In this document: positions 34,325 to 42,884 of the stretch, one piece after another
How the letters are laid out: every line of letters starts with the position of its first letter
Position numbering within the stretch: the first letter of the stretch is position 1
Source of the DNA: Simplicispira hankyongi
GTDB taxonomy: Bacteria > Pseudomonadota > Gammaproteobacteria > Burkholderiales > Burkholderiaceae_C
Direction: 5' to 3'
DNA: 64,000 nt
Assembly (NCBI RefSeq): GCF_003570885.1
Contig: NZ_QXJC01000001.1
Coordinates: 620,001 to 684,000, forward strand
Position numbers and translations under genes: made by a program
The notes under the pieces: generated by a model
The model's input: only the letters and a program-made list of their open reading frames with translations
What the model was told of the DNA's origin: nothing
Databases searched by the model: none

Positions 34325-34908
34325 GGCGGGTCTTTCAAGGTGAGCGGCAGCCCGGCCGCCATCAGCGTGACGCGCTCGCAGGCCTGCGCCGCCTGCTGGT
34401 TCAAGAGGCCCAGCGCATCGACAAAGGCGCGCACTTCGCGTCCCATGGGAATGACCCCCAGGCCGATCTCGTTGCCCACCAGAACAACGGGCCCAGGGGT
34501 TTTCGCCAATACTTCAAAAAAGAGAGCTGCTTGCGCACGCCAGCCGTTCGTTAGAGCCTCTTTTTTATCAAAATTTTTATCGTGCCGAAATAGCCAGTGG
34601 GTCAGCCACAGCGTCAGGCAATCCACAACGATGAGCGTATCCGGCGCGCCGTGCTGCGCCAGGGCACCCGCCACATCGCGCGGCTCCTCCAGCGTCTGCA
34701 TGCGCGGCACGCGCGCGGCGCGGTCGCTCTGGTGGCGGGCAATGCGCTGGCGCATTTCCTCGTCGTGCGCCTCTGCGGTAGCAATCAACAGCGCGCGGTG
34801 CGCGGGGCTGGCCGCCAGCCATTGGGCCGCCAGCGCCTCGGCGCGGCGCGATTTGCCGCTTTTCTGGCCACCCAAAATCAGCTCGCTGCGGACCACGGAG
34901 AGGCTCAT
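34321..34908 (-). CDS. cobU: Adenosylcobinamide kinase/guanylyltransferase with repeat insert
   Basis: A 195-residue CobU/CobP. The P-loop is LILGGQKSGKSRRAEALA; the guanylylated His is expected in the IARHQ region; VVDCLTLWLTHWL and VLVGNEIGLGVIPMGR are family signatures. Between the last two, about 25 residues (including KKEALTNGWRAQAALFFEVL) are encoded by repeat copy G. The insertion falls in a loop region, so activity may survive. ATGA overlaps join it to cobB and btuF. Confidence 0.92.
   Translation of the reverse strand: MSLSVVRSELILGGQKSGKSRRAEALAAQWLAASPAHRALLIATAEAHDEEMRQRIARHQSDRAARVPRMQTLEEPRDVAGALAQHGAPDTLIVVDCLTLWLTHWLFRHDKNFDKKEALTNGWRAQAALFFEVLAKTPGPVVLVGNEIGLGVIPMGREVRAFVDALGLLNQQAAQACERVTLMAAGLPLTLKDPP
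34511..34578 (-). repeat. Dispersed repeat copy G, inside cobU
   Basis: Minus strand: AAAGAGGCTCTAACG, then GCGTGCGCAAGCAGCTCTC. Same reading frame as in cbiB and rlmD (Ala-Leu after the first GCT CTA; Ala near GCA GCT). The centre is diverged. Confidence 0.65.
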
Positions 34909-36230
34909 GCTGCGCCTCCGAGCAACTGCGCAACCGCCACCGGGTTCGAGGCAAACCAGGCGTGGAAGTAGCTGGCACGCAGGCTGCCCAAGGCGAACAG
35001 CGGCTCGCCGTCTGCATCTGCTCCGCCGGGCCGGCTGCTGCGAACGAGCACCGGGGCGCTGCAGTCGGCGGTCGAGTAATGGAAGCTGTGGCCGCGCAGC
35101 ATCTGGCCCGCCAAATCCAGTTGCCGCGGCCCGAGCGACGCCAGGCGCGCTTGCATGGCCGCTGTGCCGGGCAGCAGGCCCCACATGGCTTGCACGCTGC
35201 CGTCTTGCAGGCGCAGCGACTCGAACAGCGCCAGCATGCCGCCGCATTCGGCCCACAGGGGTTTGTCTGCGGCCAGATGGGCGCGCAGGCCGTCTTGCAG
35301 GCCCCGGTTGGCGGCAAGTTGCGCCGCGTGCAGCTCGGGGTAACCGCCGGGCAGCCACACGGCATCGCAAGCAGGCAAGGCATCGCCCGCCAGTGGCGAG
35401 AAAAACCGCACTTGGGCGCCAAGCTGCGCCAGGGTATCGAGGTTGGCCGGGTAGATGAAGCTGAACGCCGCGTCGCGCGCCACGGCCACCGTGCGGCCAG
35501 CCAGCAGTGGGGGCACGGGCAGACGGTCGGGCGGCGCCGGGAAATCCACCGCCCAGCGCTGCAGTTCGACCAAATCCATTTGCCCCAACGGTGTGGCGGC
35601 CAACGCATCGGCGGCGGCGTCCAGCCGGGCCAGCGCATCCGGCAGTTCGTGTGCCGCCACCAGGCCCAGGTGGCGCTCGGGCAGCAGGGCGGCATTCTCC
35701 AATGCCACGCGCGGCAAGGCGCCCAGCCAGTCGGCCGGCTCACGCAGCCCGCGTTGCAGCATCTCGGCATGGCGCTCGCCCGCCACGCGGTTGGCCAGCA
35801 CACCCGCCCAAGGCAAGTCCGGCTGGTAGTGCCGTAGGCCATGCGCCAGCGCGCCAAAGGTGCCGGCCATGGCCGAGGCATCGACAACCGCCAGCACCGG
35901 CACGCCAAAGTGTCGCGCCAGATCGGCGGCACTGGGCTCGCCGTCAAACAGTCCCATGACACCTTCGATGAGCACCAGGTCGGCATCGCACGCAGCGGCA
36001 TGCAGGCGCGCGGCGCAATCCTCGGCGCCGTTGATCCACAAATCGAGCGAATGCACGGGCGTGCCGCTGGCGAGCTGGTGCCAGTGCGGGTCGAGAAAAT
36101 CCGGCCCGCACTTGAACACGCGCACGCGCCGCCCCTGGCGCGCATGCAGGCGCGCCAGGGCCGCCACCACCGTGGTCTTGCCCTGGCCCGAGGCCGGAGC
36201 GGCCACCAGAAGTGCGGGGCAGCGCGTCAT
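34905..36230 (-). CDS. cobB: Cobyrinic acid a,c-diamide synthase
   Basis: A 441-residue glutamine amidotransferase (CobB/CbiA). The ATP-binding start is LLVAAPASGQGKTTVVAALA; IEGVMGLFDGEPS and VVDASAMAGTFGAL follow. The glutaminase half has the nucleophile Cys in WAECGGMLALFE and the His of GHSFHYS. The ATG at 36230 is preferred over an upstream extension. Its presence implies use of incomplete corrinoids, beyond simple cobinamide salvage. Confidence 0.93.
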   Translation of the reverse strand: MTRCPALLVAAPASGQGKTTVVAALARLHARQGRRVRVFKCGPDFLDPHWHQLASGTPVHSLDLWINGAEDCAARLHAAACDADLVLIEGVMGLFDGEPSAADLARHFGVPVLAVVDASAMAGTFGALAHGLRHYQPDLPWAGVLANRVAGERHAEMLQRGLREPADWLGALPRVALENAALLPERHLGLVAAHELPDALARLDAAADALAATPLGQMDLVELQRWAVDFPAPPDRLPVPPLLAGRTVAVARDAAFSFIYPANLDTLAQLGAQVRFFSPLAGDALPACDAVWLPGGYPELHAAQLAANRGLQDGLRAHLAADKPLWAECGGMLALFESLRLQDGSVQAMWGLLPGTAAMQARLASLGPRQLDLAGQMLRGHSFHYSTADCSAPVLVRSSRPGGADADGEPLFALGSLRASYFHAWFASNPVAVAQLLGGAA

Positions 36231-36331
36231 CACACAAACTCCTGGCGTTGGATAACCCCCACAACGCTTGATCCTAGCCCGCACCAGGCGCGGGCCGCCG
36301 TGCAAGGGCCGCCCCGCCGCACCGGCGGCGT

Positions 36332-36364
36332 CCCCCTTCCCACGCGAAGCGTGAGAGAAGGGGG
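36332..36364. repeat. Strong hairpin between btuB and cobB
   Basis: CCCCCTTC ... GAAGGGGG arms flank an inner CACGC/GCGTG pair. A second short pair (GGCGC/GCGCC) follows at 36367-36379. There is no T-run, so it is not a standard terminator; it may be another small repeat type or an mRNA-processing site between btuB and cobB. The rest of 36231-36393 contains nothing recognised. Confidence 0.55.
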
Positions 36365-36393
36365 AAGGCGCGAAGCGCCACAGGGGGTTGAGC

Positions 36394-38310
36394 TCACAAT
36401 GGCTCCCACTTCAGGCCGATATAGAGCTGGCGCCCGCCGGTGGCGTAGGTGCCTGCGGTTTCGTAGTTTTTGTCGGCCGCGTTGTCGATGCGGGCCAGCA
36501 GCGTGTAGTCGCGGGCGATGCGGGTGCTGGCGACCAGGTTGAACAGCGTGTAGCCGCCCAGCACCTTGGTATTGGCCGCGTTGTCAAAGCGGCGGCCCGA
36601 GGCCTGCATTTCCGCACCCAGGGTCCAGCCGGAAAGCACCGTGTCGGCGCCCAGCGTGGCGTGGCGCTTGGCGCGGCGGGCGAGTTGCTTGCCCGTATCG
36701 CGGTCGTGCGGGTCCTGGAAGTCCACCGAGCCGTGCAGTTGCACACCCGCGAGCTTGTAGGAGCCCGCCAGCGTGATGCCGCTGTATTCGGCGTTGCCGG
36801 TGTTGAGGTAGCAGCCAAATGCCTGGCCGCAGGTGCCGCCTGCCGCAAAGTTGATGAGGTTGGTCACGCGGTTGCGGTACGCCACGGCCGAGAAGGCGCT
36901 GGTGCCGCTGGCATAGCGCAGGCCCAGCTCGACGTTGCGGCTGGTCTCGGGTTGCAGCGAGGCGTCGCCGTACTGGCTGAAGCGCTGGTACAGCGTTGGC
37001 GCGCGGAACGCCGTGCCCGCCGACGCCGTGGCGCGCCAGCTTGGCGCAAAGGCGTAGCCATACGACAGGCTGCCGGTGCCCTTGCCGCCGAATTCGCTGT
37101 CGCTGTCGTGGCGCAGGTTGGCTTGCACTGTGTGTGCGCCGGTGTGGTAGCCATAGCCCAGGGCCAGCGCATCCTGCGAGCGGCCGCGCGAGAGGCCCAC
37201 GCTGTAGGCGTCCAGCGCCGGGTTGTCCAGATGGTCTTCGCGGCGCTCGAGCGCGGCGCTCAGACGGTGCGCGCCCAGGCGCCACTCGTTTTGCCACAGG
37301 TAACCGCGCAGGTCCGTTTCGGTCAGGTAGAGGGACGGCGTGGTTGCGTAGCGGCTGGCCGAATCGCTTACCGAGACACGGGTGCTGTACACATCGCTCC
37401 ACTGCGCGTCCCAATGCGCACCCACCGTCTGCAAGCGGTGTTGGTTGCGGTCGTCCACGGGCGCGGAGGGCAAGTAGCCATACGCGTCATAACCAGAATC
37501 AAGGCGACTGCTCAGGAGGCTGGCGCCGATCTTGTGCTGCGCGTTGACGCGGTAGTCCACACGCGCACTGCCACTGGTGCTGTGATAGCCGTCGTCATCC
37601 GGGTTGTGCACGCCGCTGGTCTTGCTGTCAAAGCCGCTGCTGCGCGCATGCGCCAGGCCCACGGCGTAGTCGAGTGCGCCATCCGGCCCGGCCGTGCCAC
37701 TCACGCCAGCCTCGATCTTGCGCGTGCCCTGGTTGCCCAGGCCCACACCCACATAAGGCGCCGCCGGGCCTTCGCCCTTGCGCGTAAAGAGCTGGATGAC
37801 ACCGCCAATGGCATCCGACCCATACACCGCAGCAGCCGGGCCGCGCAGCACTTCGATACGCTCGATCTGCGCGAGCGGAATTTGCTCCCACAGGGCGCCG
37901 CCGGTGGATTGCGAATCGACGCGCACACCATCGATATAGACGGCCGTAAAGCGCTGCTCAGCGCCGCGCAGGTACACGCTGGCCGCATTGCCTAAACCTC
38001 CGTTGCGCGTCATCTCGACGCCGGGCAGTCGCGCCAGCACGTCGGCGATACCCGTCGCACCGCTGGACTCGATCGTCTCGCGGTCCACGATGGAGACGTC
38101 GGCCACCAGATCTGACAGAGGCTGCTCGGTGCGCGTGGCCGTGACAACGGTTTCTTCGAGCTGCGGTGCACGCAGGTTCTGCGCGACCTGTATGGGGGCA
38201 GCCTGCTGCGCACGCGCCACTTGCATGGCCAACAAGGACAGCGCAGAAAAGACAGCGGGAGACAGGCACAGCGCAGCCGCACGGCGCACACGGGAAGAGC
38301 GATTTTTCAT
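36394..38310 (-). CDS. btuB: TonB-dependent vitamin B12 receptor
   Basis: A 638-residue outer-membrane receptor. Signal segment ends at VARAQQAAP; the TonB box is in EETVVTATRTEQP; the plug contains ADVLARLPGVEMTRNGGLG, VYIDGVRVDS and RIEVLRGPAAAVYGSDAIGGVI; the barrel ends LYIGLKWEPL. The ATG at 38310 is downstream of a B12 riboswitch, which strongly supports the B12 assignment. Upstream in-frame codons run through the riboswitch and are not coding. Confidence 0.93.
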   Translation of the reverse strand: MKNRSSRVRRAAALCLSPAVFSALSLLAMQVARAQQAAPIQVAQNLRAPQLEETVVTATRTEQPLSDLVADVSIVDRETIESSGATGIADVLARLPGVEMTRNGGLGNAASVYLRGAEQRFTAVYIDGVRVDSQSTGGALWEQIPLAQIERIEVLRGPAAAVYGSDAIGGVIQLFTRKGEGPAAPYVGVGLGNQGTRKIEAGVSGTAGPDGALDYAVGLAHARSSGFDSKTSGVHNPDDDGYHSTSGSARVDYRVNAQHKIGASLLSSRLDSGYDAYGYLPSAPVDDRNQHRLQTVGAHWDAQWSDVYSTRVSVSDSASRYATTPSLYLTETDLRGYLWQNEWRLGAHRLSAALERREDHLDNPALDAYSVGLSRGRSQDALALGYGYHTGAHTVQANLRHDSDSEFGGKGTGSLSYGYAFAPSWRATASAGTAFRAPTLYQRFSQYGDASLQPETSRNVELGLRYASGTSAFSAVAYRNRVTNLINFAAGGTCGQAFGCYLNTGNAEYSGITLAGSYKLAGVQLHGSVDFQDPHDRDTGKQLARRAKRHATLGADTVLSGWTLGAEMQASGRRFDNAANTKVLGGYTLFNLVASTRIARDYTLLARIDNAADKNYETAGTYATGGRQLYIGLKWEPL

Positions 38311-38399
38311 GGGGAACAAAGAAAACAGACAACCCGTGCCGGCTTCCCCGCCAGCGTATGGGTGAAACGGCCGCACCCACCGCAAGGCGTGCGCAACCA

Positions 38400-38600
38400 C
38401 CGTGTTGGCCGGTATCCGGGCTGGCGGCGCGCCTTTCACGGCCTTCCCAGGCGCTTGTTCAAGGCGCCCAGTGGCACTGGGTGTGAAAGGTGAATCGAAA
38501 GATTCGGCCGCTGACCGTTGCGGGGGCAGCGCAGGCTCGGCGGCACCGTGGACGGCACCCTCCTCCCTGCTTCCCGTTGAACTGCGACGTGCGAACCACG
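38400..38600 (-). promoter_or_regulatory. Cobalamin riboswitch
   Basis: Read on the minus strand, the leader of btuB shows the conserved blocks in order: AACGGGAA near 38580, GCTGCCCCCGCAACGGT near 38520-38530, GTGCCACTGGGC near 38470, and the B12 box-like GCCAGCCCGGATACCGGCC at 38408-38427. B12 binding should lower expression of btuB and possibly the downstream block. Ends are approximate. Confidence 0.88.
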
Positions 38601-38754
38601 GCGCGAGCACCAACGGGTAGAGTTTACGACATGGTGCCCCCTCTGTTGCTTGCCTCGAACACGGCCGAAGGCCTTGGGACGCCCATCCCATCTGAAGAAC
38701 TCCTCGGGCACAGATTTCTAGACGCCGACAAAGCGTATTTCGGAGCGCACCGCC

Positions 38755-38760
38755 TACAAT
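38755..38760 (+). promoter_or_regulatory. -10 element next to ZapB-like start
   Basis: A TACAAT hexamer ends 9 bases before the ATG at 38770. Initiation from it would give an almost leaderless mRNA. No clear -35 box is seen. Confidence 0.4.
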
Positions 38761-38769
38761 TGTTCGGCT

Positions 38770-38988
38770 ATGTCCATGGACTCTTCGTCACCCTTCGATC
38801 GGATTGCCAAACGCGTAGAGCAACTGCTCGTGCGCCACGAGCAGTCTGAACGCACCATCGCCCTTCTGACGGACCAGGTTGCCACGCTGACGCAGGAGCG
38901 CGATTCGCTGCGCTCACGTTTGCAGGCCGCGCGCGCCCGTGTGGATGCCCTGATTGAACGCCTGCCCCCGCCGCCTGCAGAAGAATAG
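38770..38988 (+). CDS. ZapB-like coiled-coil protein (TIGR02449 type)
   Basis: A 72-residue protein that is almost entirely a coiled coil (DRIAKRVEQLLVRHEQSE, then LTDQVATLTQERDSLRSRL). Small proteins of this kind precede zapA in many beta- and gammaproteobacteria and are thought to work with ZapA at the division ring. The gap to zapA is 8 bases. Confidence 0.8.
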   Translation: MSMDSSSPFDRIAKRVEQLLVRHEQSERTIALLTDQVATLTQERDSLRSRLQAARARVDALIERLPPPPAEE

Positions 38989-38996
38989 GACGCGCC

Positions 38997-39350
38997 ATGA
39001 AACAGCTGGAAGTGCAAATCATGCAGCAGAGCTACCTGCTCGGTTGCCCCGAGGGACGCGAAGCGCGCCTGCTCGACGCCGTGGAGCGCGTGGACACCGC
39101 CATGACCGCCATCCGCGACGCCGGCAAGGTGCGCGCCCGCGAGCGCATTGCGGTATTGGCCGCGCTCAATCTGGCGTTTGATCTTGCCGACCGCGAGGCC
39201 GCTGAATTGGCTCATCCCTCGGCATCTGCTGCGCCGTCGCAGCAAGCCGATTCGTCCGAAAGTGCACTCCCCCCCAGCGACAGCGAACGCCTTGAAGCCC
39301 TGGTCAAGCGCCTGGACGACGCGCTCGGCGCAGACGGACGGCTTTTCTGA
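38997..39350 (+). CDS. zapA: Cell division protein ZapA
   Basis: A 117-residue ZapA that cross-links FtsZ filaments. The start (KQLEVQIMQQSYLLGCPEG) matches the family, followed by a dimerising helix (RERIAVLAALNLAFDLADRE) and a C-terminal coiled coil (RLEALVKRLDDALG) after a Ser/Ala-rich linker. Followed, as in many proteobacteria, by the 6S RNA gene. Confidence 0.92.
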   Translation: MKQLEVQIMQQSYLLGCPEGREARLLDAVERVDTAMTAIRDAGKVRARERIAVLAALNLAFDLADREAAELAHPSASAAPSQQADSSESALPPSDSERLEALVKRLDDALGADGRLF

Positions 39351-39390
39351 AACCTTGTGCATCCGTGCGACGCCGGTGCCGTGCCAAGCC

Positions 39391-39396
39391 TACAAT
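39391..39396 (+). promoter_or_regulatory. -10 element of the 6S RNA gene
   Basis: TACAAT, seven bases before the predicted 5' end of the 6S RNA. Confidence 0.5.
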
Positions 39397-39402
39397 CAAG
39401 CG

Positions 39403-39571
39403 GTCTGCGGTGCTGTCGGGTTGTAATTCCTTGAACCAATGCTCATAGAGCCCGGGCTTGGTACATTGCTTGGTGAGCGTGATCATCTCGCGTCAGATGA
39501 ACCCAACGTCAGGCTGCCCTCGCCCACCTGAACCCCCGGTTCAGGATGCCGGCTCGGCGGCATCCGCAGAC
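39403..39571 (+). ncRNA. ssrS: 6S RNA
   Basis: The ends pair perfectly (GTCTGCGG at 39403-39410 with CCGCAGAC at 39564-39571). Internal blocks match betaproteobacterial 6S RNA: ATTCCTTGAACC, GGGCTTGGT, CTGCCCTCGCCCACCTGAAC and CCCGGTTCAGG. It is located just after zapA, the standard place for ssrS. 6S RNA binds RNA polymerase-sigma70 and dampens transcription in stationary phase. The usual downstream 5-formyltetrahydrofolate cyclo-ligase gene is absent here. Confidence 0.85.
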
Positions 39572-39654
39572 ACCTATGCCTTGAGCCACCAAGCGTTGCG
39601 ACCCGCCCCAGGCAGCGCAAGTCTGGCGCCCCCCTCGGTTCATTTCCTCCTGTG

Positions 39655-40476
39655 ATGATGTCCATTTCGCTCACCCTTTTGGCTGGTTTGGCCGTGCTCG
39701 GCCTGTTCACAGGGCTTCTCGCAGGCCTGTTGGGCATTGGCGGCGGCATGCTGCTGGTGCCTTTTCTTACCTACATCATTGGCCTGCAAGGCGTGGCCCC
39801 CGGTCTTGCCGTGAAGATGGCGATTGCGACGTCCATGGCCACCATCATGTTCACCTCACTCTCCAGCATGCGCGCCCACCACAGGCGCGGCGCGGTGCGC
39901 TGGGACATTGCACAGCGCCTGGCACCGGGCATCGTGATGGGCGGTCTGGCCGCCAGTCTGGGCATGTTTTCACTGTTGCGTGGTTCAGTCCTGGCCATCG
40001 TCTTCGCCATTTTTGTGAGTTTCTCTGCGCTGCAGATGCTGCGCGGAACCAAGCCTGCAGCCAGCAGGCAGCTCCCCGGAACCGCTGGACAGCTCGCCGC
40101 CGGCGGCGGCATCGGCTTTCTCTCGGGCCTGGTGGGCGCCGGGGGCGGCTTCGTCAGCGTTCCCTTCATGACCTGGTGCAACGTACCTATCCACAGCGCT
40201 GTGGCTACCAGCGCGGCGCTCGGTTTTCCCATTGCGGTGGTCAACGTGCTCGGATACGTGCTGGCCGGTCGCTCCGAGACAGGGCTGCCGCCTGCTGCAT
40301 TGGGTTACGTCTGGCTACCCGCACTGGCGGCGGTGGCCCTGTGCAGCGTGCTCACCGCACCGCTAGGCGCCCGGGTGGCACACCAGTTGCCCGTGGCGCA
40401 GCTCAAGCGCGTGTTTGCCAGCCTGCTGTTCGGCCTGGCAGCCTACATGCTCTGGAAGGGACTCAGGGCGGGCTGA
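39655..40476 (+). CDS. TauE/SafE-family membrane transporter
   Basis: A 273-residue protein with about eight membrane segments and the two TauE repeats: GLLAGLLGIGGGMLLVPFL and GFLSGLVGAGGGFVSVPFM. The family exports sulfite or sulfonate-derived compounds. The start could be any of three adjacent codons (39652-39658). The 3' end overlaps the convergent GGDEF-EAL gene by 34 bases. Confidence 0.88.
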   Translation: MMSISLTLLAGLAVLGLFTGLLAGLLGIGGGMLLVPFLTYIIGLQGVAPGLAVKMAIATSMATIMFTSLSSMRAHHRRGAVRWDIAQRLAPGIVMGGLAASLGMFSLLRGSVLAIVFAIFVSFSALQMLRGTKPAASRQLPGTAGQLAAGGGIGFLSGLVGAGGGFVSVPFMTWCNVPIHSAVATSAALGFPIAVVNVLGYVLAGRSETGLPPAALGYVWLPALAAVALCSVLTAPLGARVAHQLPVAQLKRVFASLLFGLAAYMLWKGLRAG

Positions 40477-42884
40477 GCCGAAGCCAGCCACTGCTCGAAA
40501 TCGGGGGCGGTCATGGCCGCAGCACACAGGTATCCCTGGTAGTGGCTGCAATGCATGGATTGCAGGCTACTGCGCTGCGCCTGGGTTTCCACACCCTCGG
40601 CCACCACCGTGAATTTGAGCGCCTGGCCCAAGTGCACGATGGCACTGACAATGGCGCAGTCGCCCTCGTCGTCCGGCAGGCCGCGTACAAAAGATTGGTC
40701 GATCTTGAGCTTATCGATGGGCAGGTTTTTAAGATACGCCAGACTTGAATACCCGGTACCAAAATCATCAATCGCCAGTGCAATGCCAAGGTCTGCAAGT
40801 GCATGCAAGCGCTGTGCTGCTTCCTGGGCATCTTGAAGCAGCATGGATTCGGTGAGCTCCAGTTCGAGACAGTGAGCGGGCAAGCGATGCTCCTGCAACA
40901 ACTTGGCGATACGTTCCACAAAATCCGCCTGCCTGAGCTCGAGCGCCGACACATTGACCGACACCACAAGCGACAAGCCGGCGCGTGCCCAGTGGGCCGC
41001 CTGCATCACGGACTGCTCCAGGACCCAGGCGCCGAGTGTGACGATGTAGCCCGTATCTTCGGCCAGGGGAATAAAGGTGGCGGGAGACACCACGCCCATT
41101 TCTTCATCCGTCCAGCGCAGCAGCGCCTCCACACCGACGATGCGGCCCGAGCCCATCTCCACCTGTGGCTGGTAGTGCACCTGCATGGCGTGGCGGCCAA
41201 GGGCTTGGCGCATCGCGTGTTCGAGCTTCATGCGAGCCAACAGGTTGGCATTCATCTGCGGCTGATAGAAGCCGAAATTGCCTCGCCCGCGCTCCTTGAC
41301 GCGGTACATCGCCGAGTCCGCCTGTTTGATCAGTTCGTCCAGCGACATACCATCCTGCGGATACAGCGCAACACCGATACTGCACTGGATGGAAAAGCTC
41401 ATGCCATCGAGCGAATAGGGCAGCAACATCTCCTGCAACATGCGCCGCGCCACGTTTTCCGCGGCAGCGCTGTCGCTGGCGTGAATATAGGCGACAAATT
41501 CGTCCCCGCCCAGACGGCACAACATGTCGGTCTGGCGCAGGCAAATCTGCAGCCGCGCTGCAACGAGGCGCAGCACCCGGTCCCCAAACGCATGCCCCAG
41601 CGAATCGTTGATGATCTTGAAGCGGTCCAGATCCAGCACGAGGATGGCAAATCCGGCCTGCCCTGGCCGTGCGCCGCGCAATGCCGACTCGACGCGCTGC
41701 GACAGCTGCAGGCGATTGGGCAGGCCGGTGAGCACATCGCTGTAGGCCAGTTCGTCAATGCGCTTGCGTGCCGCATGGTGCTGCGTGAGGTCACGCACAA
41801 AACCGATACTTTGCCCGATGTTGCCAGCCGCATCGCGCAGCGCCACCCAGGCCAATTGCACAGCGCAGTCGCCGTGCGAGGCGCGTGGCAAGGTCAATTC
41901 ACCCTCCCACACCAAGTTGTTCTGCCAGGCGAGCTGCACTTGCTCCATGAAAGCCGGCCCGCCCGATGTGCCAAACAGGCCCGCTGCCGGGCGGCCCAGG
42001 ATGCCGGCGATGGGAATGCCCATGAGCCGCTCGAACTGAGGGTTGACCTGGGTGACTACCTGCCTTGCATCAGCAACAAAAATGGCATACGGGCTTGCCT
42101 CAAAGGTCAGCGACGCGATGCGCAGTGCGGCCTCCGACTGCGTTTGTTCGGTGATATCCCGAAACGAGTACACCCGCCCCGTCACACTGCCATGGCTGAG
42201 TTGCGGAACGCAGCGCCGCTCCACAATCTGGCCGCCGTGCAGTTCCAAAACGTCACGCGAGGGCGTTGCCGGGTCGCGCGCTATCTCATTGAGTCGGTCC
42301 TGGTACGGTCCGGGCGCCATGACCCGACTCGCGAGATAGGCATGCAGTGCTGCATCATCGCGGCGCAATAACAGCGCCTGCGGCAGGTGCCAAATGCTGA
42401 CCAGACGGTGGTTGAATGCACGAATGTGTCCGTCGAGACCGCAGACCAGAATGCCATCGGCGACGGAATCCAATGTGGCGCGCAGCTCTGCCAAGAGGCG
42501 TTCGAGCTCTCGCTCAGCGCGCTGGCGCTCGCTCAAATCAAGCATGGTCACCAACATCGAACCAAGGCCGGGAGCCATGGTCAGCGGCGTGACACGGCGC
42601 ATGACAGGCACCAGTTCGCCATCGGCGCGCAACACCACGGTCATCGATTCAATGCCGTCGGCCACCACCTGCCGGGTATCGGTCCAGAACAGATGATCTT
42701 GCGGCGTTGCAGCAAAGCGCTCGACTGAGGCGCCTTGCAATTCCTCACGCGGCAGCCCCAGCAAGCTCGCGGCGCTGGGATTGGCAAACACGATGTTGCG
42801 TGCGCTTGCGTCCACCACCCAGACGGCCTCTTGCAGGTCGTCAAATGCGTTGTGCCATGACGGATCGATGGCGGTTCGGCTCAC
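40443..42884 (-). CDS. PAS-GGDEF-EAL c-di-GMP signalling protein
   Basis: An 813-residue protein with three PAS regions (EAVWVVDASARNIVFANPSA; LDSVADGILVCGLDGHI; ASPYAIFVADARQVVTQV), then GGDEF (CRLGGDEFVAYIH, canonical) and EAL (VGVEALLRW; LELELTESMLLQD; DDFGTGYSSLAYLKNLP). Both catalytic signatures look intact, so net activity cannot be predicted. No membrane segment is seen. The ATG overlaps the stop of the HD-GYP gene. Confidence 0.92.
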   Translation of the reverse strand: MSRTAIDPSWHNAFDDLQEAVWVVDASARNIVFANPSAASLLGLPREELQGASVERFAATPQDHLFWTDTRQVVADGIESMTVVLRADGELVPVMRRVTPLTMAPGLGSMLVTMLDLSERQRAERELERLLAELRATLDSVADGILVCGLDGHIRAFNHRLVSIWHLPQALLLRRDDAALHAYLASRVMAPGPYQDRLNEIARDPATPSRDVLELHGGQIVERRCVPQLSHGSVTGRVYSFRDITEQTQSEAALRIASLTFEASPYAIFVADARQVVTQVNPQFERLMGIPIAGILGRPAAGLFGTSGGPAFMEQVQLAWQNNLVWEGELTLPRASHGDCAVQLAWVALRDAAGNIGQSIGFVRDLTQHHAARKRIDELAYSDVLTGLPNRLQLSQRVESALRGARPGQAGFAILVLDLDRFKIINDSLGHAFGDRVLRLVAARLQICLRQTDMLCRLGGDEFVAYIHASDSAAAENVARRMLQEMLLPYSLDGMSFSIQCSIGVALYPQDGMSLDELIKQADSAMYRVKERGRGNFGFYQPQMNANLLARMKLEHAMRQALGRHAMQVHYQPQVEMGSGRIVGVEALLRWTDEEMGVVSPATFIPLAEDTGYIVTLGAWVLEQSVMQAAHWARAGLSLVVSVNVSALELRQADFVERIAKLLQEHRLPAHCLELELTESMLLQDAQEAAQRLHALADLGIALAIDDFGTGYSSLAYLKNLPIDKLKIDQSFVRGLPDDEGDCAIVSAIVHLGQALKFTVVAEGVETQAQRSSLQSMHCSHYQGYLCAAAMTAPDFEQWLASAQPALSPFQSM

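Noticed and set aside
38311-38691. Upstream in-frame extension of btuB
   Set aside because: The DNA here is the cobalamin riboswitch, and the signal peptide starts at the ATG at 38310.
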